Source: Nigerium sp. (GTDB lineage Bacteria; Actinomycetota; Actinomycetes; Propionibacteriales; Propionibacteriaceae). From it: 64,000 nucleotides of DNA. The notes beneath the pieces are model-generated. The model searched no databases and was not told where the DNA came from. It saw only the letters and a list, made by a program, of their open reading frames with translations. The stretch lies in contig JADJTH010000010.1 of assembly GCA_016711325.1 (NCBI GenBank), forward strand, positions 1-64,000. Direction: 5' to 3'. Shown piece after piece: positions 17,573 through 27,300 of the stretch (position 1 is the stretch's first letter; each line of letters starts with the position of its first letter). The position numbers and the translations under genes were made by a program.

Positions 17573-18617
17573 TCAGGCGAACAGGATGTTGAACAGGTAG
17601 CCGACGGCGATGATGCCCACGGTCACGGATCCGAAGAAGATGCCGAGCAGCGGGGGCTTCATCACGCGGCGCAGCATCACGGCCTCGGGGATGGACAGGG
17701 CGATGGCGCTCATCATGAACGCCATCACGGTGCCGATCGACATCCCTTTGGCGAACAGGGCCTCACCGATGGGGACCACGCCGGCGCCGTTGACGTACAG
17801 GGGTGCGGCCACGATGGTGGCCAACGGTACGGCGAAGGGGTTGCCCGGGCCGGCGTAGGCGGCGAAGAAGTCGGCGGGTACCCAACCGTGGATGGCGGCG
17901 CCGATGCCGACGCCGACCAGCACCCACTTCCACACGCTGAGGAAGATGTCCTTGGTCTCCTGCGCGGCCGCGCTCACGCGTTCGGCCATGGTCGGGACGT
18001 GGCCGTCGGCGCGGAGTTGGCCGATCTTGGTGGCCAGCACCGACTCCTCGATCCACTGATCGAGCCGGAACCTCGACAGCACCCATCCGATGGCCATCGA
18101 CAACACGCTGCCGGCCACCACGTAGGCCGCAGCCATGCCCCAGCCGAACTGGTCGCCGATCATGATCGCAGCGATCTCGCTCACCAAGGGGGAAGCAATC
18201 AGGAAGGTGAGGGTGATCGACAGCGGAATGCCCGCGGCGACAAAGCCGATGAACAGCGGGATCGAGCTGCAGGAGCAGAACGGGGTGACAACACCGAGGA
18301 CCACCGCGAGGAACAGGCCCAAGAAGAGTCCCTTGCCCCTGCAGCCAGGCCTGGGCGCGGTTGAGGTCAAGGCTCGCCCGGAGCACGCCGATGACGAACA
18401 TCAGCCCGATCAGCAAGAGCAGGATCTTGACCGTGTCGTACAGGAAGAACTGGATCGACCCGCCGACCTGACCAGCCAGGTCGAGACGTGCCACATCGCC
18501 CAGCAGCCACGTCCACAGTGGCTCGTTGACCAAGTAGAGGACCACCCATCCCACCGTCGCAGCGGCCAGCTTCAGCCACAACCCGACATTGGATCGTGTC
18601 GACGTGAGGGTACTCAT
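17573..18617 (-). pseudogene. arsP: ArsP-type permease (DUF318), one frameshift
   Basis: An integral membrane exporter of trivalent organoarsenicals, by family. The start MSTLTSTRSNVGLW at 18617 leads into several helices (WVVLYLVNEPLWTWLL; ILLLLIGLMFVIGVL). Near 18338 the run CAGGGG shifts the frame; CAGGG would give continuity into FLGLFLAVVLGVVTPFCSCSSIPLF, which holds the conserved Cys motif. Further helices follow up to VGIIAVGYLFNILFA. The start codon overlaps the arsR stop by four bases, so the two are coupled. One extra G in a homopolymer may well be a sequencing error. Confidence 0.85.
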
Positions 18618-18928
18618 GCTGACCTCGCCATCGACACAGCGGGGGGCTCGGGCAGTGCGTCGTGCAGCCGCTCCAGGGCGTCCGCGGTGAGGGTGTAGTC
18701 CATCCACCGGCCCCGGCGCTCTGCGGTCACCAGGCCGGCGTCGCGCAGCACCTTGAGGTGGTAGCTCAACAGGTTGCCCGGGATCGGCGGGTCGGTCTGC
18801 AGGTCACACACGCAACGCGTCCCCTCGCTCGCGAGCCGGAACAACAACCCCAATCGGATCGGGTCGGCCACCGTGGCCAACAGGGCGGCGGCTTCCCCGA
18901 CCATGTCAGCGCTCATTGAATCAAGCAT
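18614..18928 (-). CDS. arsR: ArsR-family repressor of the arsP unit
   Basis: A winged-helix regulator of about 104 residues with the classical As(III) site CVCDLQ in the recognition-helix region, followed by NLLSYHLKVLRDAGLV and AERRGRWMDYTL. The start is ATG at 18928 or 18916 (MLDSMSADM). A TTGA-A-TCAA palindrome at 18917-18925 overlaps this start. It is divergent from another arsR with about 106 bp between. Confidence 0.85.
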   Translation of the reverse strand: MLDSMSADMVGEAAALLATVADPIRLGLLFRLASEGTRCVCDLQTDPPIPGNLLSYHLKVLRDAGLVTAERRGRWMDYTLTADALERLHDALPEPPAVSMARSA

Positions 18929-19034
18929 GCCTGAAGTGTGCACCCGGAGGGCGCCTCGGTCAACCAGACGCCGCGGTCCTCGCAGAGCGGCTGTCCGCAT
19001 TGCGTTCGTCGCTGGCGGGGCTCATAATACAAAT

Positions 19035-19376
19035 GTGGTCGAAGTAACCGTGATCGAAGTGACGGAGAGTCGGTCGTCCGTCATCGACGCGGCGGCTCTG
19101 CTGGCGATCGCTGCCGATCCGGTGCGGCTGGGCATCCTTCAGCGACTGGCGAGCGAGGGCACCAAGTGCGTCTGTGACCTTCAGCCCGAAGCGGCCGTCG
19201 CGGCAAACGTGTTGAGCTACCACCTCAAGGTGTTGCGGGAGGCGGGGCTGGTGATCGCCACGAAACGAGGCCGCTGGGTCGACTACACGCTGGCAAGCGA
19301 CGCGCTCGACAGGCTCCACGCCGCCCTGCCCGGAGAAAACCGACCGCACCAGCCGGCGTGCCCCACCTGTTCCTGA
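19035..19376 (+). CDS. arsR: Divergent ArsR-family repressor
   Basis: A 113-residue regulator if GTG 19035 is used (GTG 19050 also possible): ALLAIAADPVRLGILQRL, the CVCDLQPEAA metalloid site, NVLSYHLKVLREAGLV and KRGRWVDYTL. The C terminus adds a CPTCS motif. It is close in sequence to the divergent arsR at 18614, so the pair probably arose by duplication. It heads a unit with two mini-thioredoxins and arsA. Confidence 0.85.
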   Translation: MVEVTVIEVTESRSSVIDAAALLAIAADPVRLGILQRLASEGTKCVCDLQPEAAVAANVLSYHLKVLREAGLVIATKRGRWVDYTLASDALDRLHAALPGENRPHQPACPTCS

Positions 19377-19399
19377 CCAGATACGAGAACGGACCGTCC

Positions 19400-19648
19400 A
19401 TGCACATCCAGATCCTCGGCGGCACCCACTGCTCGCCCTGCGTGGCGCTGGACCGTCTGACCCGCCGCTCGGTGGCCGAACTTGGCCTGGACGCCACCGT
19501 CGAGAAGGTCACAGACGAGACCGTCATCCTCGCCGCCGGAATCCTCTCCATCCCCGCCCTCGTCGTGGACGGCACGGTGGTCGTGACCGGACGAGTTCCC
19601 TCCAGCAAGGAACTGAAACGACTGTTGAGCAGTCGTGCGACAACCTGA
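19400..19648 (+). CDS. Mini-thioredoxin with CSPC site
   Basis: An 82-residue thioredoxin-fold protein, MHIQILGGTHCSPCVALDRL, with the CxxC active site CSPC at residues 11-14 and the cis-Pro loop LSIPALVVDG. I took the ATG at 19400 because it matches the usual family start; the open frame begins 14 codons earlier. It is 23 bases after arsR. Confidence 0.85.
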   Translation: MHIQILGGTHCSPCVALDRLTRRSVAELGLDATVEKVTDETVILAAGILSIPALVVDGTVVVTGRVPSSKELKRLLSSRATT

Positions 19649-19712
19649 CCCTCTGCCGCCCGGGCCGATCCGGTCCCGCGCCCAGCAATCCGCAAACAAG
19701 CAGGAGAACACC

Positions 19713-19952
19713 ATGCAGATCAAGATCCTCGGCCCCGGCTGCGCCAACTGCGTCAAGCTCGAGAAGAACACCCGAGCGGCGCTTGCCGCCTTGGGCAAGC
19801 AGGCCGAGGTCGTCAAGGTGACCGACTTCCCCGACATCGCGTCGTACGGCATCCTCCGCACCCCCGGTCTCGTGGTCGACGAGGAGGTCCTCGTCTCCGG
19901 CCGCGTGCCCGCCACCGACGAGATCGCTCGCCTCCTCCAAGCCAGGGCGTGA
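19713..19952 (+). CDS. Mini-thioredoxin with CANC site
   Basis: A 79-residue thioredoxin-fold protein beginning MQIKILGPGCANCVKLEK, with redox pair CANC and cis-Pro loop LRTPGLVVDE. AGGAG lies nine bases upstream of the ATG. It is the textbook form of this mini-thioredoxin family and lies just before arsA. It could regenerate an arsenate reductase or carry arsenite. Confidence 0.9.
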   Translation: MQIKILGPGCANCVKLEKNTRAALAALGKQAEVVKVTDFPDIASYGILRTPGLVVDEEVLVSGRVPATDEIARLLQARA

Positions 19953-20056
19953 CCTAAGGCCCCCCAAGCCCGGGCCCCCCAGCCCGTATCACGCACGACT
20001 CGACCCACCCGCAATGCCCGGCAAGGAAGCTGTACACACAGAGGAGTCCGATCGCC

Positions 20057-21829
20057 ATGTTGTTCCTAGAGGATCCGGTCCGGTTCCTGTTCTTCACCGG
20101 CAAGGGAGGCGTTGGGAAGACGTCGATCGCCTGCGCCACGGCCGTGCACCTCGCAGGCAGCGGTCGAAGCGTGCTTCTGGTATCCACCGACCCGGCGTCC
20201 AACGTGGGCCAGGTCTTCGAGACCTCGATCGGTAACACCATCACCCCGGTCCCGGGCGTGCCCGGCCTCAACGCGGTGGAGATCGACCCCGACAGCGCGG
20301 CCGAGCAGTACCGCGAGCGGATCATCGGACCGGTGCGTGGCGTGCTGCCCGAGGCCGACATCGCCTCGATCACTGAGCAGCTGGCCGGGTCGTGCACGGT
20401 GGAAGTGGCCTCGTTCAACGAGTTCACCGACTTCCTGTCCGACTCCTCGGCCACGGCCGGCTACGACCACGTCATCTTCGACACCGCCCCCACCGGGCAC
20501 ACGTTGCGGCTACTGCGACTACCCGGTGATTGGTCCGGGTTCCTGGACGCCGGCGGGGAGGCGTCCTGCCTGGGCCCCATGTCGGGGCTGGACAAGCACC
20601 GCCAGACGTACGCCAACGCCGTCGCCGCCCTCACCGATCCCACCCGGACAAGGTTGGTGCTGGTCGCCCGCGCCCAGCCGACCAGCCTGGGCGAGGCGGA
20701 GCGGACAGCGTCCGAACTCGCGGAGATCGGGATCCACGCGACGAACCTGGTCGTCAACGCCGTCCTGCCTTGGGACGCCGTGGGCGACGACCCGCTGGCC
20801 GCCGCGATCAGGGAACGCGAGCAACGCGCTCTGGCCGAACTCAGCGGTGAACTCGCCAGCCTGCCGCGCGACGAGATCGGGCTGAAGCCCGGCAACCTGG
20901 TCGGCCTCAAGGCACTCCGCACCCTGCTCACAAGAGCCACAGAAGTGGCGGTCGCGTCGACACGCGACCAGGATCGGCCGGACCTGCCGAATCTGAATGC
21001 CCTGGTCGAGGAACTCGCCCCCGCCGGCCACGGCCTGATCATGTGCATGGGCAAGGGGGGCGTCGGCAAGACCACGATCGCCGCCGCCCTCGCCGTCGGG
21101 CTCGCCGACCTCGGACACACCGTGCACCTCACGACCACTGATCCGGCGGCCCACCTGGACAAGACGATCAGCGCCACCCCGGAGCTGCCGAATCTGACGA
21201 TCTCCCGGGTCGACCCCGATCAAGCGATCCGCGACTATCGAGCCCACGTGATGGCGACCAAGGGCGCGTCCCTGGACGAAGCTGGCCGTGCCGCGCTTGC
21301 GGAAGACCTGATGTCGCCCTGCAACTCCGAGATCGCCGTCTTCCAACAGTTCTCCCACCTCGTCAACCGCGCCGCCCGTTCCTTCGTCGTCATGGACACC
21401 GCCCCCACCGGCCACACCCTGCTGCTCATGGACACCACCGGCGCCTACGACCGCGACATCCGACGCAGCATGACCCCCGGGGTGAAGTTCAAGACCCCAC
21501 TCATGCGCCTCCAGGACCCCGACTACACGCATATCGTGCTCGTCACCCTCCCCGAGACCACCCCCGTGCTCGAAGCAACACAATTGTCCCAAGACCTGGT
21601 CCGCGCCGACATCACCCCCTGGGCGTGGGTCATCAACCAAACCCTCAGCGCCACCGAAACCACCTCGCCACTGCTCCGGCGACGAGCAACATTCGAGGCC
21701 GAACCGATCCGCGCGGTCAAACAGCTCACCACCCGCTTGGCCGCGGTCCCCTACCTGGCAGAAGAGCCAGTGGGAGTGGAACGCCTCCGGAAACTGGCCG
21801 GCCAAGCGATGGTCAACAGCGAGCCCTGA
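20057..21829 (+). CDS. arsA: Arsenical pump-driving ATPase
   Basis: A 590-residue soluble ATPase with two homologous halves, each with a P-loop GKGGVGKT (about residues 15-22 and 332-339) and DTAPTGHTL signal. The three As(III)-binding cysteines of ArsA are kept: Cys113 (LAGSCTVEVASF), Cys171 (GEASCLGP) and Cys422 (LMSPCNSEIAV). It would supply ATP energy to the arsenite permease. No arsD chaperone gene is visible; the small thioredoxin-like proteins nearby might replace it. RBS AGGAG lies about 12 bases before the ATG. Confidence 0.95.
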   Translation: MLFLEDPVRFLFFTGKGGVGKTSIACATAVHLAGSGRSVLLVSTDPASNVGQVFETSIGNTITPVPGVPGLNAVEIDPDSAAEQYRERIIGPVRGVLPEADIASITEQLAGSCTVEVASFNEFTDFLSDSSATAGYDHVIFDTAPTGHTLRLLRLPGDWSGFLDAGGEASCLGPMSGLDKHRQTYANAVAALTDPTRTRLVLVARAQPTSLGEAERTASELAEIGIHATNLVVNAVLPWDAVGDDPLAAAIREREQRALAELSGELASLPRDEIGLKPGNLVGLKALRTLLTRATEVAVASTRDQDRPDLPNLNALVEELAPAGHGLIMCMGKGGVGKTTIAAALAVGLADLGHTVHLTTTDPAAHLDKTISATPELPNLTISRVDPDQAIRDYRAHVMATKGASLDEAGRAALAEDLMSPCNSEIAVFQQFSHLVNRAARSFVVMDTAPTGHTLLLMDTTGAYDRDIRRSMTPGVKFKTPLMRLQDPDYTHIVLVTLPETTPVLEATQLSQDLVRADITPWAWVINQTLSATETTSPLLRRRATFEAEPIRAVKQLTTRLAAVPYLAEEPVGVERLRKLAGQAMVNSEP

Positions 21830-21830
21830 T

Positions 21831-21881
21831 TCTGGAGGCTCCAGATCGCCTCAAGCGACGGAGCGACGATGGGCCCATCGT
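21831..21881 (+). terminator. Two inverted repeats after arsA
   Basis: TCTGGA-GGC-TCCAGA (21831-21845) starts one base after the arsA stop, and a perfect 16-bp palindrome ACGATGGGCCCATCGT follows at 21866-21881. Neither has a T run. They may end transcription, or the palindrome may be a binding site. Confidence 0.35.
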
Positions 21882-21903
21882 GGGCAATGCAAGGGAAACC
21901 CGC

Positions 21904-22158
21904 GTGATCGAGGTCTGCAATTGCCGCCCCCCGGCGGGCGATTGTTGCCCGCCCACGCCGGGCTGCGGCTTCCCTGACAGGGTTCCGGCAGTGGCCCGCA
22001 ACCCGACGAACATCCTGATCGGCCGCCGGTCGGAATGCGCCTTCAAGGCGGAGCACTCGGTCCGCTTCTGGGTGAATCAGGGTTGGCGATGTTCGTGCAG
22101 GACCTTGATGAGTTGCTCCGTCGTCGGCGCACCGGCCAGTCCGGCAGGAGTCCGGTAG
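21904..22158 (+). CDS. Possible Cys-rich small protein
   Basis: A GTG-started frame reads VIEVCNCRPPAGDCCPPTPG, with five Cys in the first 21 codons, and runs on to 22158, where it overlaps the end of the opposite-strand gene. No good ribosome-binding site or family match is seen. A short metal-binding peptide downstream of arsA would make sense, but chance is a fair alternative. Confidence 0.2.
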   Translation: MIEVCNCRPPAGDCCPPTPGCGFPDRVPAVARNPTNILIGRRSECAFKAEHSVRFWVNQGWRCSCRTLMSCSVVGAPASPAGVR

Positions 22159-22388
22159 AGGCGACACGCAAGACCCGTGGCCAGACCGGGTGCCTCGAAG
22201 GGATCGCGGCCCTCGATGAGGATCGTCGGGGAGCCGTGGAAGCCGAGGCGCTCTGCCTCTTCGTCTGTCTCGACCTGGACGTACCTGACGGACGCAGTGG
22301 CCCCCATGGCGTGCAACGCTTCCCGCACCCGGTCAGCAGCTACGCGCCAGTTCGGGCACCCATCGAAGTACTGCAACTCGATGTCCAT
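22077..22388 (-). CDS. Thioredoxin-like protein with CPNW motif
   Basis: A 103-residue protein, MDIELQYFDGCPNWRVAADR, with one Cys at the redox-loop position and a cis-Pro segment GSPTILIEG. Related proteins occur in arsenic and mercury loci and are called thioredoxin-domain proteins. I chose the internal ATG at 22388 as the usual family start. It converges on the arsA unit and ends the arsenic region. Confidence 0.75.
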   Translation of the reverse strand: MDIELQYFDGCPNWRVAADRVREALHAMGATASVRYVQVETDEEAERLGFHGSPTILIEGRDPFEAPGLATGLACRLYRTPAGLAGAPTTEQLIKVLHEHRQP

Positions 22389-22568
22389 CCCTCCAACGTA
22401 CCGACGATCATCGGCCCCACGGCTGGACGGCGACACCCCGACGGCAAAGTGACACATGGAGAGACCAAACACCCGGCTCTTTCACGGTTGACGAACGTCC
22501 GACTTTGCCGCTCCTGGGGCGTCGTTCGTGCCGCTGGCGTGGCTGCCTGGTCGGTTGCAGCATCGGGT

Positions 22569-23489
22569 ATGACCAGTCTCGAGCCTGTCCTGTTTCCCGT
22601 TCTCATTGACGCTGCCACTGATCCTTTGGTGAAGGCGGTCGCTGCCTATCTGGCCCGGTATCGGGGGCAGACCCTGGTGCACACCGAGTCGGACCTGCGC
22701 GCGTTCCTGGTGTGGTGCCGGGAACGGGGTGTCGACCCGTTGAAGGCGCAGCGCGCCCAGATCGAGTTGTATGTCCGCTGGATGCAGGAAGTGCGCCATT
22801 TCCAACCGTCCACGGTCAGCCGGCGTGTGTCGGTCGTGGTCGGCTTCTACCGCACGTGCGTCATCGACCAGGTCCTGCCGCAGTCCCCAGCTGACTACGT
22901 GCGACGACCGAACGTGCCACCTGAGTCACCCACGCTCGGCCTGTCGCACCTGCAGTTCGAAGCCCTGCTCAGCGCGGCCCGCACGTCGACGAACACCAAC
23001 GACTTCGCCTTGGTGACCATGCTGGGGCTGCTCGGCTTGCGGATCTTCGAAGCGTGCGGCGCCAACATCACCGACCTCGGCGAGGAACACGGCCACCGCG
23101 TCCTGAAGGTCCGGGGCAAGGGCGGCAAGGTCGTCCTCACCCCCCTCCCACCCGCCGTCCAGCGGGCGATCGAACGCGCGGTTGGCGGACGCGCGGACGG
23201 CCCCGTCCTGCGCACCATCCGCGGGACCCGCATGGACCGGCATGCCGCGACCCGTCGGCTGAAGCAGCTCGCCGCCCAAGCCGGCGTGCGGCTACCCAGG
23301 ATGCACCCCCACATGCTGAGGCACACGTTCGTCACGACCATGCTGGACGCCGGCGTCGACCTCCGCGACGTGCAGATCGCCGCCCGACACGCTGATCCGA
23401 GGACGACGATGCGCTACGACCGTGCTCGCAAGAACCTGGACCGGCACCCCAACTACATCCTCGCCGCCTACATGGCCTCCGGCACCTGA
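22569..23489 (+). CDS. Tyrosine recombinase (XerC/D-like)
   Basis: A 306-residue recombinase. The N-terminal SAM-like domain spans about residues 10-105. The catalytic domain shows the first Arg in LGLLGLRIFEAC, a Lys in the KVRGKGGK beta-hairpin, HMLRHTF (HxxR), the second His in AARHADPRTTMRYDR and the nucleophile Tyr in the same motif. All five residues are present. It lies where the arsenic genes end and the mobilization genes begin. It may be an accessory recombinase or a relic of a separate insertion. Confidence 0.85.
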   Translation: MTSLEPVLFPVLIDAATDPLVKAVAAYLARYRGQTLVHTESDLRAFLVWCRERGVDPLKAQRAQIELYVRWMQEVRHFQPSTVSRRVSVVVGFYRTCVIDQVLPQSPADYVRRPNVPPESPTLGLSHLQFEALLSAARTSTNTNDFALVTMLGLLGLRIFEACGANITDLGEEHGHRVLKVRGKGGKVVLTPLPPAVQRAIERAVGGRADGPVLRTIRGTRMDRHAATRRLKQLAAQAGVRLPRMHPHMLRHTFVTTMLDAGVDLRDVQIAARHADPRTTMRYDRARKNLDRHPNYILAAYMASGT

Positions 23490-23537
23490 CCCCGGGGAGG
23501 GTCGCCGGATTGTCGCGTGCTCTCCTAGACTGCAGGC

Positions 23538-23834
23538 ATGCTGTCGCCGGAAATTGACGTGGAGCGTTTGGGTGCGGTGTGCCAGCGCTACGGCATCATC
23601 CGTCTGGAGATCTTCGGATCCATGGCCCGCGGCACCGATCACTCTGACAGCGACATCGACCTGTTGTACACGTTGGCTCCCGGCGCTCGCCTGGGCTGGG
23701 AAGTCGAGGACCTCACCTCGGAGTTGGAGGCCGTCCTCGGTCGCCGGGTCGACCTCGTTTCTCGGCGCGCGTTGCACGCTCGGCTGCAGGACCAGGTGTT
23801 GCGGGAAGCGCAGCCGTTCTATGCCGCGGCGTGA
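23538..23834 (+). CDS. mntA: MNT-family nucleotidyltransferase antitoxin
   Basis: A 98-residue minimal nucleotidyltransferase with IFGSMARGTDHSDSDIDLL, which has the GS motif and the DxD catalytic pair, and a third Asp in VDLVSR. Proteins of this type modify the Tyr of the paired HEPN toxin with AMP and so silence it. The stop lies 14 bases inside the next gene, as is usual for MntA-HepT pairs. The start has no strong RBS. Confidence 0.85.
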   Translation: MLSPEIDVERLGAVCQRYGIIRLEIFGSMARGTDHSDSDIDLLYTLAPGARLGWEVEDLTSELEAVLGRRVDLVSRRALHARLQDQVLREAQPFYAAA

Positions 23835-24165
23835 GCTCCTGCTGATCGGCGAGATGATCGATGCCGCCGAAGAAGCACAGCGTCTGGTGGTGGGCCGTGA
23901 CGTCGACGACATCCAAGCGGACCGACAGGTTCGCGATGCGCTGTTGTGGAACTTCACTGTCTTGGGCGAGGCCGCCGCGCAACTGCCGGATGAATTCAAG
24001 ATGACATACCCAGGCGTGAACTGGGCCAGGCCCAGCCAACTACGGAACCGAATCGTGCACGGCTATTGGTCTGTCGACCTCGAAATCCTGCACACGACTG
24101 CCAAGCATGACCTCCCCGCCTTCACGGCCGAACTCAAGGCAGTCTCGGCCGCCCTCGAGCCGTAG
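23821..24165 (+). CDS. hepT: HEPN-domain RNase toxin (HepT, DUF86)
   Basis: A 114-residue all-helical protein: LLLIGEMIDAAEEAQRLV, LLWNFTVLGEAAAQLP, and the HEPN catalytic motif RNRIVHGYW (R-x4-H-x-Y). Family members are RNases that cut tRNA or mRNA until AMPylated by MntA. It overlaps mntA and probably stabilises the mobile element or aborts phage infection. Confidence 0.9.
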   Translation: MPRRELLLIGEMIDAAEEAQRLVVGRDVDDIQADRQVRDALLWNFTVLGEAAAQLPDEFKMTYPGVNWARPSQLRNRIVHGYWSVDLEILHTTAKHDLPAFTAELKAVSAALEP

Positions 24166-24330
24166 CGGGCCTCACCGTCGGCACACCGCACCTGAACGGC
24201 CTCACCCACCACCGTGGCGGAGGAAGAACGCGCACATCTGCCGCTGTCAGGTCGTTGGCAACAGCGGTGCTGCTGCCGTGTCTCCCCCGATCCCCACCGG
24301 TCATCGGCGAGCCATGTGGCGCCAACGTGG

Positions 24331-27300
24331 CTAGCGGTCGACCCCACGGGATGGGGCACGTGCCGGCACGGGGGAGTCGCCGGGATGGGCAGCGGTGCGA
24401 CCGGGACGGCTGGTCACGCGCTCGTGAACGCCTACGGCTTCAGCGTGCGCGAGCCGGGTCTTGACGTGGGTGACGTCACGCAGGGCGATTGCGGCTGAAC
24501 CGCGCGGATCCTGGTTCCAGGCATTGACCAGGTCGTGGAGGGCCGTGCGGAGCAGGCCGGCGGGCAGTCTCAAGCGTTCGGCAACGTCCTGGGTGCCGGT
24601 CTCCCAGCGTTCGGGTGGGGAGGCTGCGATGACTCGGAGCGCGTCGACCGTCGCTTCGCTCGCCGGCAGGTGCGCGAAGCGTTCGTCAACGAGCTGGTCG
24701 GCGAGCGGCCTCGCGCGCTTGAGCGCGGCGGCGAGGACGCCCGCGCTTCCGGTGGCGACGAGGTCGGCAGGGTCGGTGCCGTCGGGCAGTTCCGCGTGTC
24801 GGGGATCGTGTCCGTGGGGGGTGAGGATCCAGTAGTCGCGTTCGGCGGCGACGCGACCGGCGAGGTCGGCGTCGGTGGCGACGATCGGCGTCCGGTGCCC
24901 GTGCTCTCGGAGTTGGGCTGCTTGGTGGTCGGTGAGGGACGTGCCGAGGGGGGCGACGCCTACGAACTTGCCGTTGGTGGCGAGGGTGATGGCGATGGCG
25001 TCCATCGGGCCTTCGACGATGACGGGGGTGGCGTCGGGCCGCAGGGGTCCGGTGGCGTAGAGCTGGTCGCCCTTGTGGAACAGGGGCGTGTCGCCGGTGT
25101 TGAGGTACTTCGGTCCGGCCTTGTCGTCGTCGGTGCGGTCGGGGTGGCGGCGTCCGACGAAGCCGAGAATGACGCCGTCATGCCGGATCGGGAAGACGGC
25201 CCGGTCGCGGAACCGGTCGATGAGTCGGCCGGTTGAGGCCCGGGTGGCGACCCCCGCGGCGAGCATCTCCTCGTCGGAGACGCCGAGCCGGTGGAGGTGA
25301 CCGACGAGGGTGGTCCAGCCAGCGGGGGCGTAGCCGGGGTGCAGGTCGGGGTGTCCGGTGAGGTCGATGCCGAACCGTGATTCGAGGTAGGGCTGGGCCC
25401 ACGAGCCGGGGAAGTGTTCGGCGTAGAAGCTGGCGGTGAGCTGGTTGATCTCGGCGAGGCGTTCAGGGGTGGAGGGGCAGTCGCGCCAGGCGTCGGCGCG
25501 TTCGAACATCTTGTGGAGGTCCTGCTCGGTGGGCTCGGGGAGGCCCATCGTGTCGCGGATCATCGCCTGCAACGCCAACCTTGCACCCGCGTCCAGGTCG
25601 TCATGGTCGGCGTCCCACGGTTCGGCGTCGAGGGTGTCGACGGCGATCGGCGCGACAGCTTCGTCCGGGTCGCCGATGAGGATCGGGTTGGTGGGTTCGT
25701 GGCCGTGCCACAGGTCGGCGGGTGGTTCCTCGGCAGGGTGCGGAGGTTCGGGGTCGTCGTTGAACGAGCTGCGCGGGTCGGTGAGGGTCGAGATGCGCCA
25801 GACGAGGGCGAGGCAGTCGTCGACCTGCTGGTTGTTGCCAGCGCCCACGTCGAGGAGGTCGGTGGGGGTCCAGCCCTGCCGGATGCCGTGGTCGACGGCG
25901 GTGACGAGGGCGGGCCACCAGCGGCTGGCCTGCAGTTCGTTGGCGCGCTCGATGCCGAGTGTGTCGGCCAGCGTGGTGGTCCAGGCGGGGGTGAGGGGTT
26001 GGTCGGTGTCGAGGGCGGCGGCGACGGCGGGGGTGAGGTGGCGGGCGATGCGCCACCACAGGGCGGCCGCGGCGTGGTCGTCGGGCAGGTTTCCCTCACC
26101 GGCCGCTGCGTGGAGCAGAGTGCGGGCGTTGAGGCTCGACGCCGACAGGTGCGCGAGCCGACTGGCGAGGGTGGGCGTGAAGGCGTCCCCGGCGAGGCGC
26201 GGTTCGAGGTGGCGCAGGAGAGGTCCCCACTCAGCCATCGCGGGCTGACGGTCGCCAGCCAGACGGCGGTCTAGGTGGCGTTGCCAGCGGGCCGCTGCTT
26301 TCGGGAATTGGCGTTCGCCGGTGGGGCGCAGGTCGGTGTCCGGGACGCCAACGGCGGCTCGCCAGACGGTGAGGTCGGCGATTGTCTGTCCGGTGGGCTG
26401 TCCGAGGGTGGACGCCAACCAGGCCGGCGTCCGCCCCGCAGTGAGCGCTTCTTGGTGGACTGTGTCGGTGAGTTCGGTGACCAGACGGGCGCGGGCGTTC
26501 AGGTAGGGACCCCATTCGGGGTGTTCCCGCAGTCTGTTCGGGACGGTGGGGAGCCAGGGCAGCGGTCCGGGTTGGCTGCCGCGTAGTCCGGTGGCGTCGA
26601 GGCGCCAGTCGAGGACGGCGGCCGGATCCGCGGCACCAGTCAACGGTTGTTCGGTGGCGGCGCGGCGGAGTTCGGTGAGGGGGTCATGGCCGTCGGCGGC
26701 GATCAGGAGCAGGTGGGCGCGGAGCGCGGGCCAGGCGTCGCACCACGGAACGCCGGGGAGTGCGTGGTCGACCTGGCGTTCCAGCGCACGGACGGCGAGG
26801 TCGCCGGCGACGTCTTCGGCGGCCGCCGATAGGGCGTCGGTGTAGCGGGCGACGGCCTCCCCGAGCCGGACGCGCGGGTCACCCAGGTGCTGTTGAAGGC
26901 TCGTCGCTGAGATGGGGGCGGTGTCGCGGGCGAGGATCTGTTCCAGGACGTCGGTGGCCGTCAACGGGTGGACGGTCTCGGGGCGGATGACAGTGTGTGG
27001 GTCACCGTCGCCGACGACCTGGAGGTACACGTGGTTGGCGTGCCGTCCGCGGGTGAGCATCGTGTACAGCTGCTGGCGGCCTTCGGTCCCGGTGGCGAGG
27101 CCGTGCATGGTGTCGACGGACACGCCTTGGGCGGTGTGCACGGTGGAGGCATAGCCGAGTTCGGTCGAGGTGGTGACGTAGTCGGCGGGCAGGACCACGC
27201 TGCGTCGGCTGCGGGTGTGGAGGGCGCGGACGCTGCCGTCGCCGGGGAGGGCGGTGATGGTCCAGCGGTCGCCGTTCTTGACCCAGTCGGTCGCGGACAC

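Noticed and set aside
20519..21805. A 428-codon minus-strand frame opposite arsA
   Set aside because: ArsA motifs on the plus strand are unambiguous; the minus frame has typical shadow composition.
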